Assembly: GCF_038784515.1 (NCBI RefSeq)
Contig: NZ_CP152376.1
Span: 4,092,001-4,156,000 of the forward strand
Reading direction: 5' to 3'
From: Rhodoferax sp. GW822-FHT02A01
GTDB taxonomy: Bacteria; Pseudomonadota; Gammaproteobacteria; Burkholderiales; Burkholderiaceae_C
DNA: 64,000 nucleotides
In this document: positions 8,208-17,349 of the stretch, in pieces
How the letters are laid out: the number at the start of each line of letters is the position of its first letter
Position numbering within the stretch: position 1 is the first letter of the stretch
Translations under genes and position numbers: made by a program
The notes under the pieces: model-generated
The model's database searches: none
Seen by the model: the letters and a program-made list of their open reading frames with translations, nothing else
What the model was told of the DNA's origin: nothing

Positions 8208-9587
8208 GTGCTAAGAAATAAAATAAAGCAAGGAATTAAAAAATATTTTTTATCGACTGGAATAATAAAGAAAAAAAGGACGCCAGGTGTTTTTAACCCA
8301 TTTATCGATCCTTATGTATGCGACATAGTTGCGGGTGATGTGCATTTGGTTAAAGGTTGGCATGCTGTTGAAACCTCGCAAGATGAACTTTGGAGATGGA
8401 TGGAAAAAACTGCGGTGGTTAATTTTGGTGTTGAAGGCGACAACTCGTATTTTTTAATTCATTATATATATTCACTTCCTTCTATTGGTGCGAGAATTGA
8501 GTTTAAGGGGGATCGCGGTTGTATTGAGTTTGAGGTTTTGTCTGGTAACCAAGTTATAGTAATTAATAGAAATCATGTTTGTTCATCAAGCAATGGATTA
8601 ATTTCGATGACTGTATCAGAAAGGTATCCGTCAGGCAATGATTCTCGTGAATTGGGGCTGATGATTAAGGAAATTGGTGCTAGTAATAATATCGGGGGAA
8701 GGGAGGGGTGGGGGGAGAGTATTCTGACATGCGGCTATAGAATTAAATCAAAGCCTGATCTTGATCGATTTATAGGTTTGTCTTATCACATGGCAAATCA
8801 TTCTGACGAGTGCTTACTACATTTTTTCACAAAATTCAGTTTTGAATTTCCAACCCCACCAGCTGATCCAAACTCGGATGAGTATTTGAACTTTTGGCTG
8901 AATCAATATAATTTTTTGCATGACAAAAGTTATGATGTAAATAATGAGAAGTATAACTTTTCTGATGATCTGTTAGATAATATTTATCCGTATAACACTA
9001 AGTCGCCACGTACTATTGGCGATCAACTTATTGCTGCGGGATCCATCGTGAAATCATTTGATGGCATTCCCATCGGAAGTTCGGTTCTCGAAATGGGTGT
9101 TGGTTGGGGTACGCCGGCGTTGCAATTGGCATTGTCGGGCTATAGAGTAACAGTACTTGACATAGAAGAAAAATACCTAAATATTGTTAAAAATAGGTTT
9201 TCAAAATACTCTCTTCCTGTTGAGCCAATTCATGGCGATTACTTTAGTATTTTTAACCTAAATTCTAAGTTCGACGTAATTGTGTTTTATGAAAGTTTTC
9301 ATCATTGCATCCATCACCGTGCATTGCTGCTGCGTTTAAAGGAAATACTTAGGCCGGGAGGTTCGATAATTTTCGCTGGTGAGACGGTCACTGACGAACT
9401 TCCGTATGATTGGGGGCTGAATCCAACAGGTCAAGGAATTTGGTCTATATCACACCATGGCTGGATGGAGCTGTGTTTTAATACAAAATATTTTCTTAAC
9501 ATGCTTGATGATTTTGGATTTTCAGTTACTGATTTTCAATGCCCTCAGACGTCCGCTGGTCGAATATTTAAAGCGACCTGCAAGTAA
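8208..9587 (+). CDS. SAM-dependent methyltransferase with a large N-terminal extension
   Basis: A 459-residue protein whose C-terminal part is a class I methyltransferase: motif I is VLEMGVGWGTPAL (residues about 293-305), motif II ends in LDIEE, and the motif IV/post region reads FDVIVFYESFHHC and LRPGGSIIFAGE. The first 270 residues match no family I recognise and may bind the acceptor glycan. It starts with GTG, preceded by a G8 run. Base composition is far more AT-rich than the housekeeping genes, with long A and T runs, which suggests horizontal acquisition. It probably methylates a sugar of the surface polysaccharide made by the neighbouring transferases (inference from context). An in-frame alternative start was not found near the 5' end. 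Confidence 0.78.
   Translation: MLRNKIKQGIKKYFLSTGIIKKKRTPGVFNPFIDPYVCDIVAGDVHLVKGWHAVETSQDELWRWMEKTAVVNFGVEGDNSYFLIHYIYSLPSIGARIEFKGDRGCIEFEVLSGNQVIVINRNHVCSSSNGLISMTVSERYPSGNDSRELGLMIKEIGASNNIGGREGWGESILTCGYRIKSKPDLDRFIGLSYHMANHSDECLLHFFTKFSFEFPTPPADPNSDEYLNFWLNQYNFLHDKSYDVNNEKYNFSDDLLDNIYPYNTKSPRTIGDQLIAAGSIVKSFDGIPIGSSVLEMGVGWGTPALQLALSGYRVTVLDIEEKYLNIVKNRFSKYSLPVEPIHGDYFSIFNLNSKFDVIVFYESFHHCIHHRALLLRLKEILRPGGSIIFAGETVTDELPYDWGLNPTGQGIWSISHHGWMELCFNTKYFLNMLDDFGFSVTDFQCPQTSAGRIFKATCK
8694..8715 (+). other. Predicted G-quadruplex motif in the coding strand
   Basis: Four G runs of 5, 3, 4 and 6 bases are separated by loops of AA, A and T. This fits the canonical G3+N1-7 quadruplex rule with very short loops, inside a gene that is otherwise AT-rich. 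It encodes a Gly/Arg/Glu/Trp stretch (IGGREGWGES). Confidence 0.7.
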
Positions 9588-9651
9588 TGTGTTGCGTTAT
9601 TAAAAAGAAAGAAATGAAAATAATTGGTATGCGTTTTACATGGGGTTTTAG

Positions 9652-10944
9652 ATGCAATTAAATTCAAGTGACCAGTTTTACTTTTATCAGTCGTCAATTG
9701 GTCGACTAGAAAAACTAGTGATGAAGTATGTTTTGACAGACATCACTCCGACTCCAGGGTTCGTAACTAATGCATTTGGCGTTAAAGTAAACCCGAAACA
9801 CTTGCCGCTTGTTGTTGGAGACAGGGAAGGTGTCGAGGCCCCACCCATTCCCGCTAACTGGCATGCTGATTTAGCCGAGTTTGGTGCTGCATTACGGGCC
9901 TTAGATCTAGCAAGAAAAAAATTTACAGTAGTCGAGCTTGGATGTGGCTGGGGTTGCTGGTTGAATATTACGGGTGTAGTTGCGAGGCAGAAGGGGTTAG
10001 ACGTTACTCTGATCGGCGTCGAAGGCGATCCGGGCCACGTTCAGTTTGCCCACGAAGCACTTACTGAAAATGGTTTTAATAGTGGTGACTATGTAGTGCA
10101 TCACGGCATAGCAAGTTGGCAAGAAGGTCACGCTTTGTTCCCAATTCAAGAGCACTCGGGTGTTTCCTGGGGATTGGAGGCACGCTTCAATGTTTCTGAC
10201 GATGAGTTAGTCGGTTTATTGGAAACTGGAAAATACATGCACCTTCGTCAAATACCGCTGTCATCGCTTCTTCCACAAGATTGCGACCATATCGACTTAG
10301 TTCATGTAGACATTCAGGGTGCCGAAATCCCGCTGATTCCAGCTTCTATGGAGTTTTTAAATGAAAAAGTAGCGATGGTACTTATCGGAACACATAGCAA
10401 GCAGATTGAAGCAGCTTTATTTGACAGCTTCCTTTCCTTTGGCTGGGTGCTAGAAGTTGAGAGACCTGCAGTACTTTCAGTTGGCAGAAAACTGCACACG
10501 AAAGTTGATGGTGTGCAACTTTGGCGAAATCCGAGGCTTTTGCATGACAGTAATTTGCCACTTTGCGATCCAGAAGACTATGCAGGGAATTTAGATGTTA
10601 AGTCTATTCCTGAGAGTGTTTCAGCTGACCAAAAATTTTCAGTTGAAGTAATAATTTCTAATATTTCTCAAAAGAATTGGAATGGTTTTGGTGAATGCCC
10701 AATACATATTAGTTACCATTGGCGAAGTGACAGTGGAGAAATTATTATATTTGACGGAATTCGAACTAATCTTGCGAATAATTTTATAGCGTTGAATTCA
10801 AATGTTTCGCAGATGGTGGATGTGGTCGCCCCAGCGTCGATAGGTATTTTCAGTCTGGAGTTGACTTTGGTCCATGAGGCTAATATATGGTTCGAAACGG
10901 CTGACTTTGATTCCTGCATTATTAAAATTCAAGTTTGCGAATGA
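9652..10944 (+). CDS. FkbM-like methyltransferase with C-terminal beta-sandwich module
   Basis: The central part (residues about 90-285) is a class I SAM methyltransferase: motif I is VVELGCGWGCW at about 94-104, followed by LIGVEGDPGH, and DLVHVDIQGAE matches the acidic motif of the FkbM family (O-methylation of sugars and lipids). The last 110 residues (about 318-430) look like an Ig-like or Wzt-C-type glycan-binding module, with ISYHWRSDSG and FDGIRT strands and an ELTLVHE strand. An attached binding module makes a polysaccharide substrate likely (inference). The ATG at 9652 has only a weak G-rich leader; an in-frame ATG at 9721 is possible. Composition is AT-rich like the preceding gene, and 64 bases separate the two. 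Confidence 0.75.
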   Translation: MQLNSSDQFYFYQSSIGRLEKLVMKYVLTDITPTPGFVTNAFGVKVNPKHLPLVVGDREGVEAPPIPANWHADLAEFGAALRALDLARKKFTVVELGCGWGCWLNITGVVARQKGLDVTLIGVEGDPGHVQFAHEALTENGFNSGDYVVHHGIASWQEGHALFPIQEHSGVSWGLEARFNVSDDELVGLLETGKYMHLRQIPLSSLLPQDCDHIDLVHVDIQGAEIPLIPASMEFLNEKVAMVLIGTHSKQIEAALFDSFLSFGWVLEVERPAVLSVGRKLHTKVDGVQLWRNPRLLHDSNLPLCDPEDYAGNLDVKSIPESVSADQKFSVEVIISNISQKNWNGFGECPIHISYHWRSDSGEIIIFDGIRTNLANNFIALNSNVSQMVDVVAPASIGIFSLELTLVHEANIWFETADFDSCIIKIQVCE

Positions 10945-11007
10945 AATTTCGATGACGAAAGGATTCGTTGTTGGGATATAATTAATACTATTGTTCTGAT
11001 AAAAATC

Positions 11008-12048
11008 ATGAAAAAGAAGACTGCATTGATAACAGGTGTTACCGGACAAGATGGTGCCTACTTAACCCACCTTTTGCTGGCGAAGGGCTACACTGTGTAC
11101 GGCACTTATCGCCGTACCAGCTCGGTGAATTTTTGGCGCCTTGACGATGCAGGTGGTCATGTGCACCCGCACTTGCACTTGGTTGAATATGATCTAACGG
11201 ATCTGGGAGCCAGCATTGCGCTTGTTCAGCGGGTGCAGCCTGATGAAATTTACAATCTGGCAGCGCAGAGCTTTGTTGGTGTGAGTTTTGAGCAACCCGG
11301 GACTACTGCGCAGATTACCGGAGTTGGTGCCCTTCATTTGCTTGAGGCAATTCGCTTGGTGAACCCAAAGATTCGCTTTTACCAGGCGAGTACGTCAGAG
11401 ATGTTTGGTAAGGTGCAGGCTATTCCACAGGTGGAAGAGACGCCCTTCTATCCGCGTAGTCCTTACGGAGTGGCCAAGTTGTACGCCCATTGGATGACCA
11501 TCAACTATCGTGAGAGCTATGGCATTTTTGGGACCAGCGGCATCCTCTTCAATCATGAGAGTCCCTTGCGAGGCCGGGAGTTCGTTACCCGGAAGATCAC
11601 GGATTCGGTCGCGAAGATCAAGATGGAAAAGCTGGATTTGTTGGAGCTTGGAAACTTGGATGCCAAACGTGACTGGGGCTACGCCAAAGAGTATGTTGAG
11701 GGTATGTGGCGCATGCTTCAGGTAGATGAGCCAGACACCTATGTGCTGGCGACCAACCGTACCGAAACGGTAAGAGATTTTGTGCGTATGGCTTTCAAGG
11801 GGGTGGGAGTGGAGCTTGATTTCCGTGGCTCTGGCGAGACGGAAACTGCAGTAGATGTTGCAACAGGTAAGACGGTCATGCGTGTAAATCCGAAGTATTA
11901 CCGTCCCTCCGAGGTGGAGTTATTGATCGGTAACCCCGCCAAAGCAAAGGAGAAATTGGGCTGGGAACCCAAAACCACGCTGGAGCAATTGTGCCAGATG
12001 ATGGTGGATGCGGACTTGCGTCGGAATGCACAAGGGTTCTCGTTTTGA
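11008..12048 (+). CDS. gmd: GDP-mannose 4,6-dehydratase
   Basis: Converts GDP-D-mannose to GDP-4-keto-6-deoxy-D-mannose, the shared precursor of GDP-D-rhamnose and GDP-L-fucose, in the cytoplasm. It is an extended SDR enzyme of 346 residues: the N-terminal [11 protein letters not shown] motif binds NADP, TYRRTSS follows, the catalytic YxxxK lies in [10 protein letters not shown], and FNHESPLRG is a hallmark of Gmd. Base composition rises toward the genome norm here, marking the end of the AT-rich block. The stop overlaps the TTG start of the next reductase gene (TTGA), so the two steps are probably translationally coupled. Identification is secure from the motifs. Confidence 0.95.
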   Translation: MKKKTALITGVTGQDGAYLTHLLLAKGYTVYGTYRRTSSVNFWRLDDAGGHVHPHLHLVEYDLTDLGASIALVQRVQPDEIYNLAAQSFVGVSFEQPGTTAQITGVGALHLLEAIRLVNPKIRFYQASTSEMFGKVQAIPQVEETPFYPRSPYGVAKLYAHWMTINYRESYGIFGTSGILFNHESPLRGREFVTRKITDSVAKIKMEKLDLLELGNLDAKRDWGYAKEYVEGMWRMLQVDEPDTYVLATNRTETVRDFVRMAFKGVGVELDFRGSGETETAVDVATGKTVMRVNPKYYRPSEVELLIGNPAKAKEKLGWEPKTTLEQLCQMMVDADLRRNAQGFSF

Positions 12049-12920
12049 AGATTCTGCTGACTGGTGCAAACGGTTTTACCGGGATTCACTTTGCCAATTT
12101 GGCGCGAAACTCCGGGCACGAAATTGTTCCTTTCGATACAGACCTGACAGACCAAAAGGGAGTGTTGGGGGCAGTCTTGGCCAGCGCACCAGATGCTGTG
12201 GTTCATTTGGCTGGGATCGCTTTTGTCGGGCATTCGGATGATGCGGCCTTTTATGCCGTCAATGTGGTTGGAACATGCAACCTGCTTGCGGCGCTTACAC
12301 AGCTACCTCGCTCACCCCAATGTGTGTTGCTGGCTAGCAGTGCCAATGTGTATGGCAACTGTATTTCTTCTCCCATTGTGGAAACTCAGGCACCTGCACC
12401 TGTCAATCACTATGCCGCTAGTAAATTGGCGATGGAGCATATGGCGCTGACGTATCTGGATAGGCTACCCGTGGTAATCGTGAGGCCGTTCAACTACACA
12501 GGCCCTGGACAACACCTGAACTTCGTGATTCCTAAATTGGTGGACCACTTTGTGAGACGGGCATCGAGTGTCAGTCTGGGAAATTTGCACGTGGAGCGCG
12601 AGTTCAACGATGTGAGCATGGTATGTGAGGCCTACATGTCTCTCCTTGCCTTTGGAGCCGCCGGTGAGGTTTACAACGTGTGTTCTGGACATCCGCACGA
12701 CTTGGCCGAGGTTGTAAAGGACCTTGCCCGTCTGTCGGGACATGCGTTGAAGGTCGATGTCAATCCGGCGTTTGTTCGTGCAAATGAATTACATCGCCTA
12801 AGTGGATGCCCTGATAAGCTGCTAACGTTACTTTCATCCCATGGGGTGTCTCTGCGGATGCCATCTTTGGAGGAAACTCTGATTGGCATGCTCCAAGTCG
12901 CTAAAGCTTCTTTGGCATGA
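12045..12920 (+). CDS. rmd: GDP-6-deoxy-D-mannose (GDP-4-keto-6-deoxymannose) reductase
   Basis: An extended SDR enzyme of 291 residues expected to reduce the Gmd product to GDP-D-rhamnose. It has [10 protein letters not shown] (NAD(P) binding), SSANVYG, the catalytic YAASK and [10 protein letters not shown], the last resembling the Rmd signature, and an REFNDV segment. I choose the TTG at 12045 as start because it places the nucleotide-binding strand ([10 protein letters not shown]) at the N-terminus and overlaps the gmd stop codon. An upstream in-frame start at 11991 would lie inside gmd and add an unrelated N-terminus. Another NDP-sugar epimerase/reductase remains possible, but the position directly after gmd supports Rmd. 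Confidence 0.82.
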   Translation: MKILLTGANGFTGIHFANLARNSGHEIVPFDTDLTDQKGVLGAVLASAPDAVVHLAGIAFVGHSDDAAFYAVNVVGTCNLLAALTQLPRSPQCVLLASSANVYGNCISSPIVETQAPAPVNHYAASKLAMEHMALTYLDRLPVVIVRPFNYTGPGQHLNFVIPKLVDHFVRRASSVSLGNLHVEREFNDVSMVCEAYMSLLAFGAAGEVYNVCSGHPHDLAEVVKDLARLSGHALKVDVNPAFVRANELHRLSGCPDKLLTLLSSHGVSLRMPSLEETLIGMLQVAKASLA

Positions 12921-12945
12921 TCCTGTTCGAAATTAGATCTGCTTC

Positions 12946-14067
12946 ATGAGAGTACTTCACGTTTATAGGACGTACTTCCCTGATCCGCCGGGAGGGTTGC
13001 AGGAAGCTATCCGCCAAATCTGCTTGGCCACTTCAGGATATGGTGTTGAATCAAAAGTTTTTGCCCTGTCTCCGAATCCTATACCTAAAGTCGTTTTGAA
13101 TGGTCCGTCTGAGACGGTTCGCAGCAAGTCCTGGATGGCTCCTGCATCGTGTGACATTGGTGGTTTCGATTCAATTGCTGAGTTTCTGAATTTGGCGGAA
13201 TGGGCGGATGTAATTCACTTCCATTTCCCTTGGCCTTTCGGAGACATTCTTAATTTTTTCAGACGTGCCAATAAGCCTGCCGTAATCACCTACCACTCGG
13301 ACATCGTCAGGCAGCGTGTTCTGAATATGGTGTACCGTCCTTTGATGCTTCGCACCATCCGTTCTATGGCTGCTGTCGTTGCAACCTCTCCTGCGTACGC
13401 GAAGACTAGTCCCGTGTTGCTACAGGATGTGCCGAGCGATAAATTGCACACAATCCCGTTGGGAATAGTAGATCGCCGCGATACTTCAATTCAATCTGAG
13501 GACGGCTCCGGACCGGTGGCCGGCGAAAGTGTGCCGTTTGTCTTGGCTATTGGTGTTTTGCGTTACTACAAGGGACTGCACACTCTGATTCAAGCTGCTT
13601 TAGAGATCAAGGGGCAAATTGTCATTGCAGGGTCCGGTCCAGAAGGCGAGGCGTTGAAGGAGCTTGCACAACGTCTTGGCGCGCACAACGTTACATTCTT
13701 GGGGCAAGTAACGGAAGAGCGCAGAGACGATCTTTTGCGCCAATGCAGGGCTGTTGTGTTTCCATCACATATGCGATCTGAAGCCTTTGGTATGGTGTTG
13801 GTCGAGGCTTCAATGTTTTCCAAACCCATGGTGTGTTGCGAAGTGGGCTCTGGTACGTCATTCGTCAACGAAGATGGAGTGACTGGTTTGGTGGTTCCTC
13901 CTGAGTCACCTCAAGAATTTGCTTCGGCTTGCAATCGCTTATTGACAGATCAACGCCTGGCAAAAAAGATGGGTGACGCCGCGCGCGCGCGCTACGAGCG
14001 ACTTTTCTCAGGCGAAGCGCTTGGCGGAGCATACTGTAACTTGTATCGGCTAGTATGTATTCGTTGA
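12946..14067 (+). CDS. Glycosyltransferase family 4
   Basis: A 373-residue GT-B enzyme with N-terminal YFPDPPGGLQEAI (acceptor-side glycine loop), FVLAIGVLRYYKGL at the start of the donor-binding domain and the EX7E-type SEAFGMVLVEA signature. It sits between the genes making GDP-rhamnose (gmd, rmd) and GDP-fucose (fcl), so one of these is a reasonable donor, although that is inference. The start ATG at 12946 puts the first beta strand (MRVLHVYR) at the N-terminus. The 25-base gap after rmd suggests one operon. A short (CG)n run near 13980-13992 encodes Ala-Arg repeats in the C-terminal helix. Confidence 0.85.
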   Translation: MRVLHVYRTYFPDPPGGLQEAIRQICLATSGYGVESKVFALSPNPIPKVVLNGPSETVRSKSWMAPASCDIGGFDSIAEFLNLAEWADVIHFHFPWPFGDILNFFRRANKPAVITYHSDIVRQRVLNMVYRPLMLRTIRSMAAVVATSPAYAKTSPVLLQDVPSDKLHTIPLGIVDRRDTSIQSEDGSGPVAGESVPFVLAIGVLRYYKGLHTLIQAALEIKGQIVIAGSGPEGEALKELAQRLGAHNVTFLGQVTEERRDDLLRQCRAVVFPSHMRSEAFGMVLVEASMFSKPMVCCEVGSGTSFVNEDGVTGLVVPPESPQEFASACNRLLTDQRLAKKMGDAARARYERLFSGEALGGAYCNLYRLVCIR

Positions 14068-14141
14068 TTGAAGATTTTGGAGAGCAGTTGTGTTTTTGCT
14101 CGCCATGCTTCGCATTACTTAACTAGTTGGTAGAGGCATTC

Positions 14142-15098
14142 ATGTCAGAAAAAATTTTTGTCGCAGGACATAATGGTCTAGTAGGTTCTGCCATTGTTAG
14201 GACGTTATTAGGCGGCGGGATTCGTGAAGATCAGATCGTGCGCCGCACCAGAGTAGAGCTGGATCTTTGCAGCCAAGCAGCAGTGCATCATTTCTTCGAA
14301 CAAGAGCGCCCCACACAGGTTTACATGGCCGCGGCCAAGGTCGGCGGCATCTACGCCAACAATACTTATCCAGCGGATTTCATTTATGACAACTTGATGG
14401 TGCAGGCCAACGTCATCCACGCAGCCCACGTCAACGGGGTGCAAAAGCTGATGTTTTTAGGCTCAAGCTGTATCTATCCTCGCCTGGCCGCGCAGCCTAT
14501 GACGGAGGACGCACTGATGACAGGCACTCTGGAACCTACAAACGAACCCTATGGCATCGCCAAAATTGCCGGCATCAAGTTGTGCGAGAGCTACAACCGC
14601 CAATATGGGCGGGATTATCGTAGCGTAATGCCGACGAATCTATATGGTCCAGGTGACAGTTACCACCCCGATAACAGCCACGTCATTCCTGCATTGATTC
14701 GTCGTTTCCACGAGGCAAAGCTCAGTGGCGCGCCCGAAGTGGCCATCTGGGGAACAGGGACACCACGCCGGGAGTTTCTGTACGTGGACGACATGGCCGC
14801 AGCCAGCGTCTTCGTGATGCAGCTGCCTTTGGAGGTCTACCAATCTCAGACCAAGCCCATGCAGAGCCATATCAATGTGGGCTATGGCAGCGACGTGACG
14901 ATTGCGGAGGTTGCCCAGGCGGTCGCCCAAGCAGTGGGCTACAGCGGCGCAGTCACGTTTGATACCTCCAAGCCCGATGGTGCACCACGTAAGTGGATGG
15001 ACAGTAGCAAACTCAATGCGTTGGGGTGGACTGCCAAGACATCCTTATCTACTGGACTTGCTAAGGCCTACGAAGACTTCCTGCGCCGTGGACTCTGA
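14142..15098 (+). CDS. fcl: GDP-L-fucose synthase
   Basis: A bifunctional 3,5-epimerase/4-reductase that makes GDP-L-fucose from GDP-4-keto-6-deoxy-D-mannose. It is an SDR of about 318 residues with [11 protein letters not shown] at the N-terminus, [19 protein letters not shown], catalytic [10 protein letters not shown] and the TNLYGPGD stretch, all typical of Fcl/WcaG. ATG 14142 (MSEKIFVAG) is preferred to the TTG at 14127. It is the last gene of the polysaccharide cluster; an 86-base gap then leads to the housekeeping gene tig. With gmd upstream the pathway from GDP-mannose is complete in this window. Confidence 0.93.
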   Translation: MSEKIFVAGHNGLVGSAIVRTLLGGGIREDQIVRRTRVELDLCSQAAVHHFFEQERPTQVYMAAAKVGGIYANNTYPADFIYDNLMVQANVIHAAHVNGVQKLMFLGSSCIYPRLAAQPMTEDALMTGTLEPTNEPYGIAKIAGIKLCESYNRQYGRDYRSVMPTNLYGPGDSYHPDNSHVIPALIRRFHEAKLSGAPEVAIWGTGTPRREFLYVDDMAAASVFVMQLPLEVYQSQTKPMQSHINVGYGSDVTIAEVAQAVAQAVGYSGAVTFDTSKPDGAPRKWMDSSKLNALGWTAKTSLSTGLAKAYEDFLRRGL

Positions 15099-15137
15099 GA
15101 CGAAGCGGGTCTCTGCGGGCCAACTTTGCCCGTCGGC

Positions 15138-15143
15138 TACAAT
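15138..15143 (+). promoter_or_regulatory. Possible -10 element of the tig promoter
   Basis: TACAAT preceded by CGGC lies 42 bases before the tig start codon in the only gap between fcl and tig. No good -35 hexamer is visible at 17 bases, so this is a weak assignment. Confidence 0.3.
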
Positions 15144-15184
15144 CGCGGGTTGACTTAAGCACACCAAAATACCAGGAGTGAGTG

Positions 15185-16495
15185 ATGGCTGTTACTGTAG
15201 AAACCCTAGAAAAACTTGAGCGCAAGATCACGCTGACGCTGCCTGTGGGCATCATCCAGAATGAAGTGGAGTCCCGTCTTCGCAAGCTCGCTCGCACGGT
15301 GAAGATGGACGGCTTCCGTCCTGGCAAGGTTCCCATGAATGTGGTGAGCCAGCGCTACGGCTATTCCGTGCATTACGAAGTGATGAACGACAAGGTCGGC
15401 GAGGCATTTGCCACCGCCGCCAATGAAGCCAAGCTGCGCGTTGCGGGCCAGCCCAGAATTACCGAATCCGAAGCGTCTCCCGAAGGCCAAATGGCTTTTG
15501 ATGCCGTTTTTGAAGTCTTTCCCGAAGTCAAGATCGCTGATCTGTCCACTGCTGAAGTTGAAAAGATCAGCACCGAAGTGACCGACGCTGCAGTCGATAA
15601 GACGGTCGAAATTCTGCGTAAGCAGCGTCGCACTTTCGCTCAGCGCCCGCACGACGCTGCTGCCCAGGACACAGACCGCGTGACTGTGGACTTCGAAGGC
15701 AAGATTGATGGCGAACCCTTTGCCGGCGGCAAGGCAACCGACTTTCAGTTCATTCTGGGCGATGGCCAGATGCTCAAGGAGTTTGAAGAAGCGACCCGCG
15801 GCATGAAGTCCGGCGAAAGCAAGACGTTCCCATTGGCCTTCCCTGAGGACTATCACGGCAAGGATGTGGCCGGCAAGACAGCCGACTTCCTGGTCACGGT
15901 CAAGAAGATTGAAGCAGCGCATTTGCCCGAAGTGGACGGAGCTCTGGCCAAGGCGCTGGGCATTGCCGATGCCACCGTGGAAGGCCTGCGTGCCGACATC
16001 ACCAAGAACCTGCAGCGCGAAGTCAAATACCGCCTGTTGAACCGCAACAAGCAAGCGGTGATGGACGCCCTGATCGCCAAGGCTGAGTTGGACTTGCCTA
16101 AGTCCAGCGTGCAAGCTGAACTGGACCGCATGGTGGAGGGCGCTCGCGCCGACCTGAAGCAACGTGGCATCAAGGACGCAGACAAGGCGCCCATTCCAGA
16201 TGACATCTTCCGCCCCCAAGCTGAACGCCGTGTGCGTCTGGGCCTGGTCGTGGCTGAGCTGGTGCGCGCTAACGACCTGGCCGCCAAGCCCGAGCAGATC
16301 AAGGCACACATCGACGAACTGGCTGCCAGCTACGAAAAACCGGCTGACGTGGTGCGTTGGTACTACGGCGACAACCGTCGCATGGCGGAAGTGGAAGCCA
16401 TTGTCATTGAGAACAATGTGACTGAATTCGTGTTGTCCAAGGCCAAGGTGACCGAGAAGTCTGTGTCCTTCGACGACCTGATGGCTCAGAACTGA
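15185..16495 (+). CDS. tig: Trigger factor, ribosome-associated chaperone
   Basis: A peptidyl-prolyl isomerase and chaperone that binds at the ribosomal exit tunnel. The N-terminal ribosome-binding domain shows the GFRPGKVP signature loop (residues about 40-48). The FKBP-like domain (about 160-245) is marked by DRVTVDFEGKIDGEPF and GDGQMLKEFE, and the C-terminal helical arms follow. The length of 436 residues is standard. ATG 15185 is preferred to the GTG one codon upstream; GGAG lies at the right spacing. It heads the widely conserved order tig-clpP-clpX-lon, linking nascent-chain folding with proteolysis. A strong hairpin terminator follows the gene. Confidence 0.97.
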   Translation: MAVTVETLEKLERKITLTLPVGIIQNEVESRLRKLARTVKMDGFRPGKVPMNVVSQRYGYSVHYEVMNDKVGEAFATAANEAKLRVAGQPRITESEASPEGQMAFDAVFEVFPEVKIADLSTAEVEKISTEVTDAAVDKTVEILRKQRRTFAQRPHDAAAQDTDRVTVDFEGKIDGEPFAGGKATDFQFILGDGQMLKEFEEATRGMKSGESKTFPLAFPEDYHGKDVAGKTADFLVTVKKIEAAHLPEVDGALAKALGIADATVEGLRADITKNLQREVKYRLLNRNKQAVMDALIAKAELDLPKSSVQAELDRMVEGARADLKQRGIKDADKAPIPDDIFRPQAERRVRLGLVVAELVRANDLAAKPEQIKAHIDELAASYEKPADVVRWYYGDNRRMAEVEAIVIENNVTEFVLSKAKVTEKSVSFDDLMAQN

Positions 16496-16514
16496 TCTGC
16501 CAAGAACGCGAAAT

Positions 16515-16566
16515 AAATGGGGCTTGTGCGGGACTTGCAGTTCCGCGCAATAGCCCCATTTGTTTT
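16515..16566 (+). terminator. Terminator after tig
   Basis: An inverted repeat with a 10-base outer stem (AAATGGGGCT / AGCCCCATTT) and a partly paired interior is followed by TGTTTTTG. It separates tig from clpP. Confidence 0.8.
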
Positions 16567-16613
16567 TGTGTCAAATTTTTAGTTACAGTTGGTAGACCTT
16601 TTCTGGAGTTGCT

Positions 16614-17243
16614 ATGAACGTGAAATACGGAGCGCCGAGCGCAATGGACATTCAAGGCCTGGGCATGGTGCCCATGGTGATCGAGCAGTCGGGGCGTGGC
16701 GAGCGTTCTTACGACATCTACTCACGCTTGCTCAAAGAGCGCGTGATTTTCCTGGTGGGTCCGGTCAATGACCAGACTGCGAATCTGGTTGTGGCCCAGT
16801 TGCTGTTCCTGGAAAGTGAAAATCCGGACAAGGACATCTCTTTCTACATCAATTCACCTGGCGGCTCCGTCAGCGCCGGCATGGCGATTTTTGATACGAT
16901 GAACTTCATCAAGCCCGACGTGTCGACTCTGTGCACAGGCATGGCCGCCAGCATGGGCGCGTTCCTGCTGGCTGCTGGAGCCAAGGGTAAGCGGTTCTCA
17001 TTGCCGAATTCCAAGGTCATGATTCACCAGCCATCCGGTGGCAGCCAGGGGCAGGCGACGGAAATCGAGATTGCCGCGCGCGAAATCCTGAAGACGCGCG
17101 AGCAGCTCAACAAGATTCTGGCCGAGCGCACCGGCCAGCCTTTGGACAAGATCGAGCGTGATACCGAGCGTGACTACTACATGTCGGCCGACGAGGCGAA
17201 GGAGTACGGCGTGGTGGATCAGGTGATTTCCAAGCGTCCCTGA
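16614..17243 (+). CDS. clpP: ATP-dependent Clp protease proteolytic subunit
   Basis: The serine protease barrel that works with ClpX (and ClpA) in the cytoplasm. In the 209-residue sequence the catalytic Ser is S113 in GMAASMGAF, the His is H138 in MIHQPSGG, and the Asp lies in the ERDTERDYY segment near residue 187, with the expected spacing between Ser and His. INSPGG (80-85) forms the oxyanion region. The start ATG at 16614 follows GGAG, and the protein carries the usual short propeptide. It is followed by its own terminator, so clpP and clpX appear to be separate transcription units although adjacent. Confidence 0.97.
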   Translation: MNVKYGAPSAMDIQGLGMVPMVIEQSGRGERSYDIYSRLLKERVIFLVGPVNDQTANLVVAQLLFLESENPDKDISFYINSPGGSVSAGMAIFDTMNFIKPDVSTLCTGMAASMGAFLLAAGAKGKRFSLPNSKVMIHQPSGGSQGQATEIEIAAREILKTREQLNKILAERTGQPLDKIERDTERDYYMSADEAKEYGVVDQVISKRP

Positions 17244-17271
17244 TCCGGCCTGGGTCTAAACCCTGCTGAAG

Positions 17272-17303
17272 CGGTGCCTATTCGCGGGTAGGCACCGTTT
17301 TTT
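17272..17303 (+). terminator. Terminator after clpP
   Basis: A perfect 9-base stem (CGGTGCCTA / TAGGCACCG) with an 8-base loop is followed directly by six Ts. Confidence 0.9.
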
Positions 17304-17349
17304 ATTTGGTTATCATCCGCGTAACAAGTTGTTAAAGGGCAGTTAGCAC

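Noticed and set aside
13979..13992. (CG)n run in a glycosyltransferase gene
   Set aside because: It encodes a normal Ala-Arg helix in GC-rich sequence and is too short to suggest Z-DNA or slippage function.
15206..16309. A 367-codon open frame antisense to tig
   Set aside because: It lies wholly inside tig and has no recognisable motifs or ribosome binding site.
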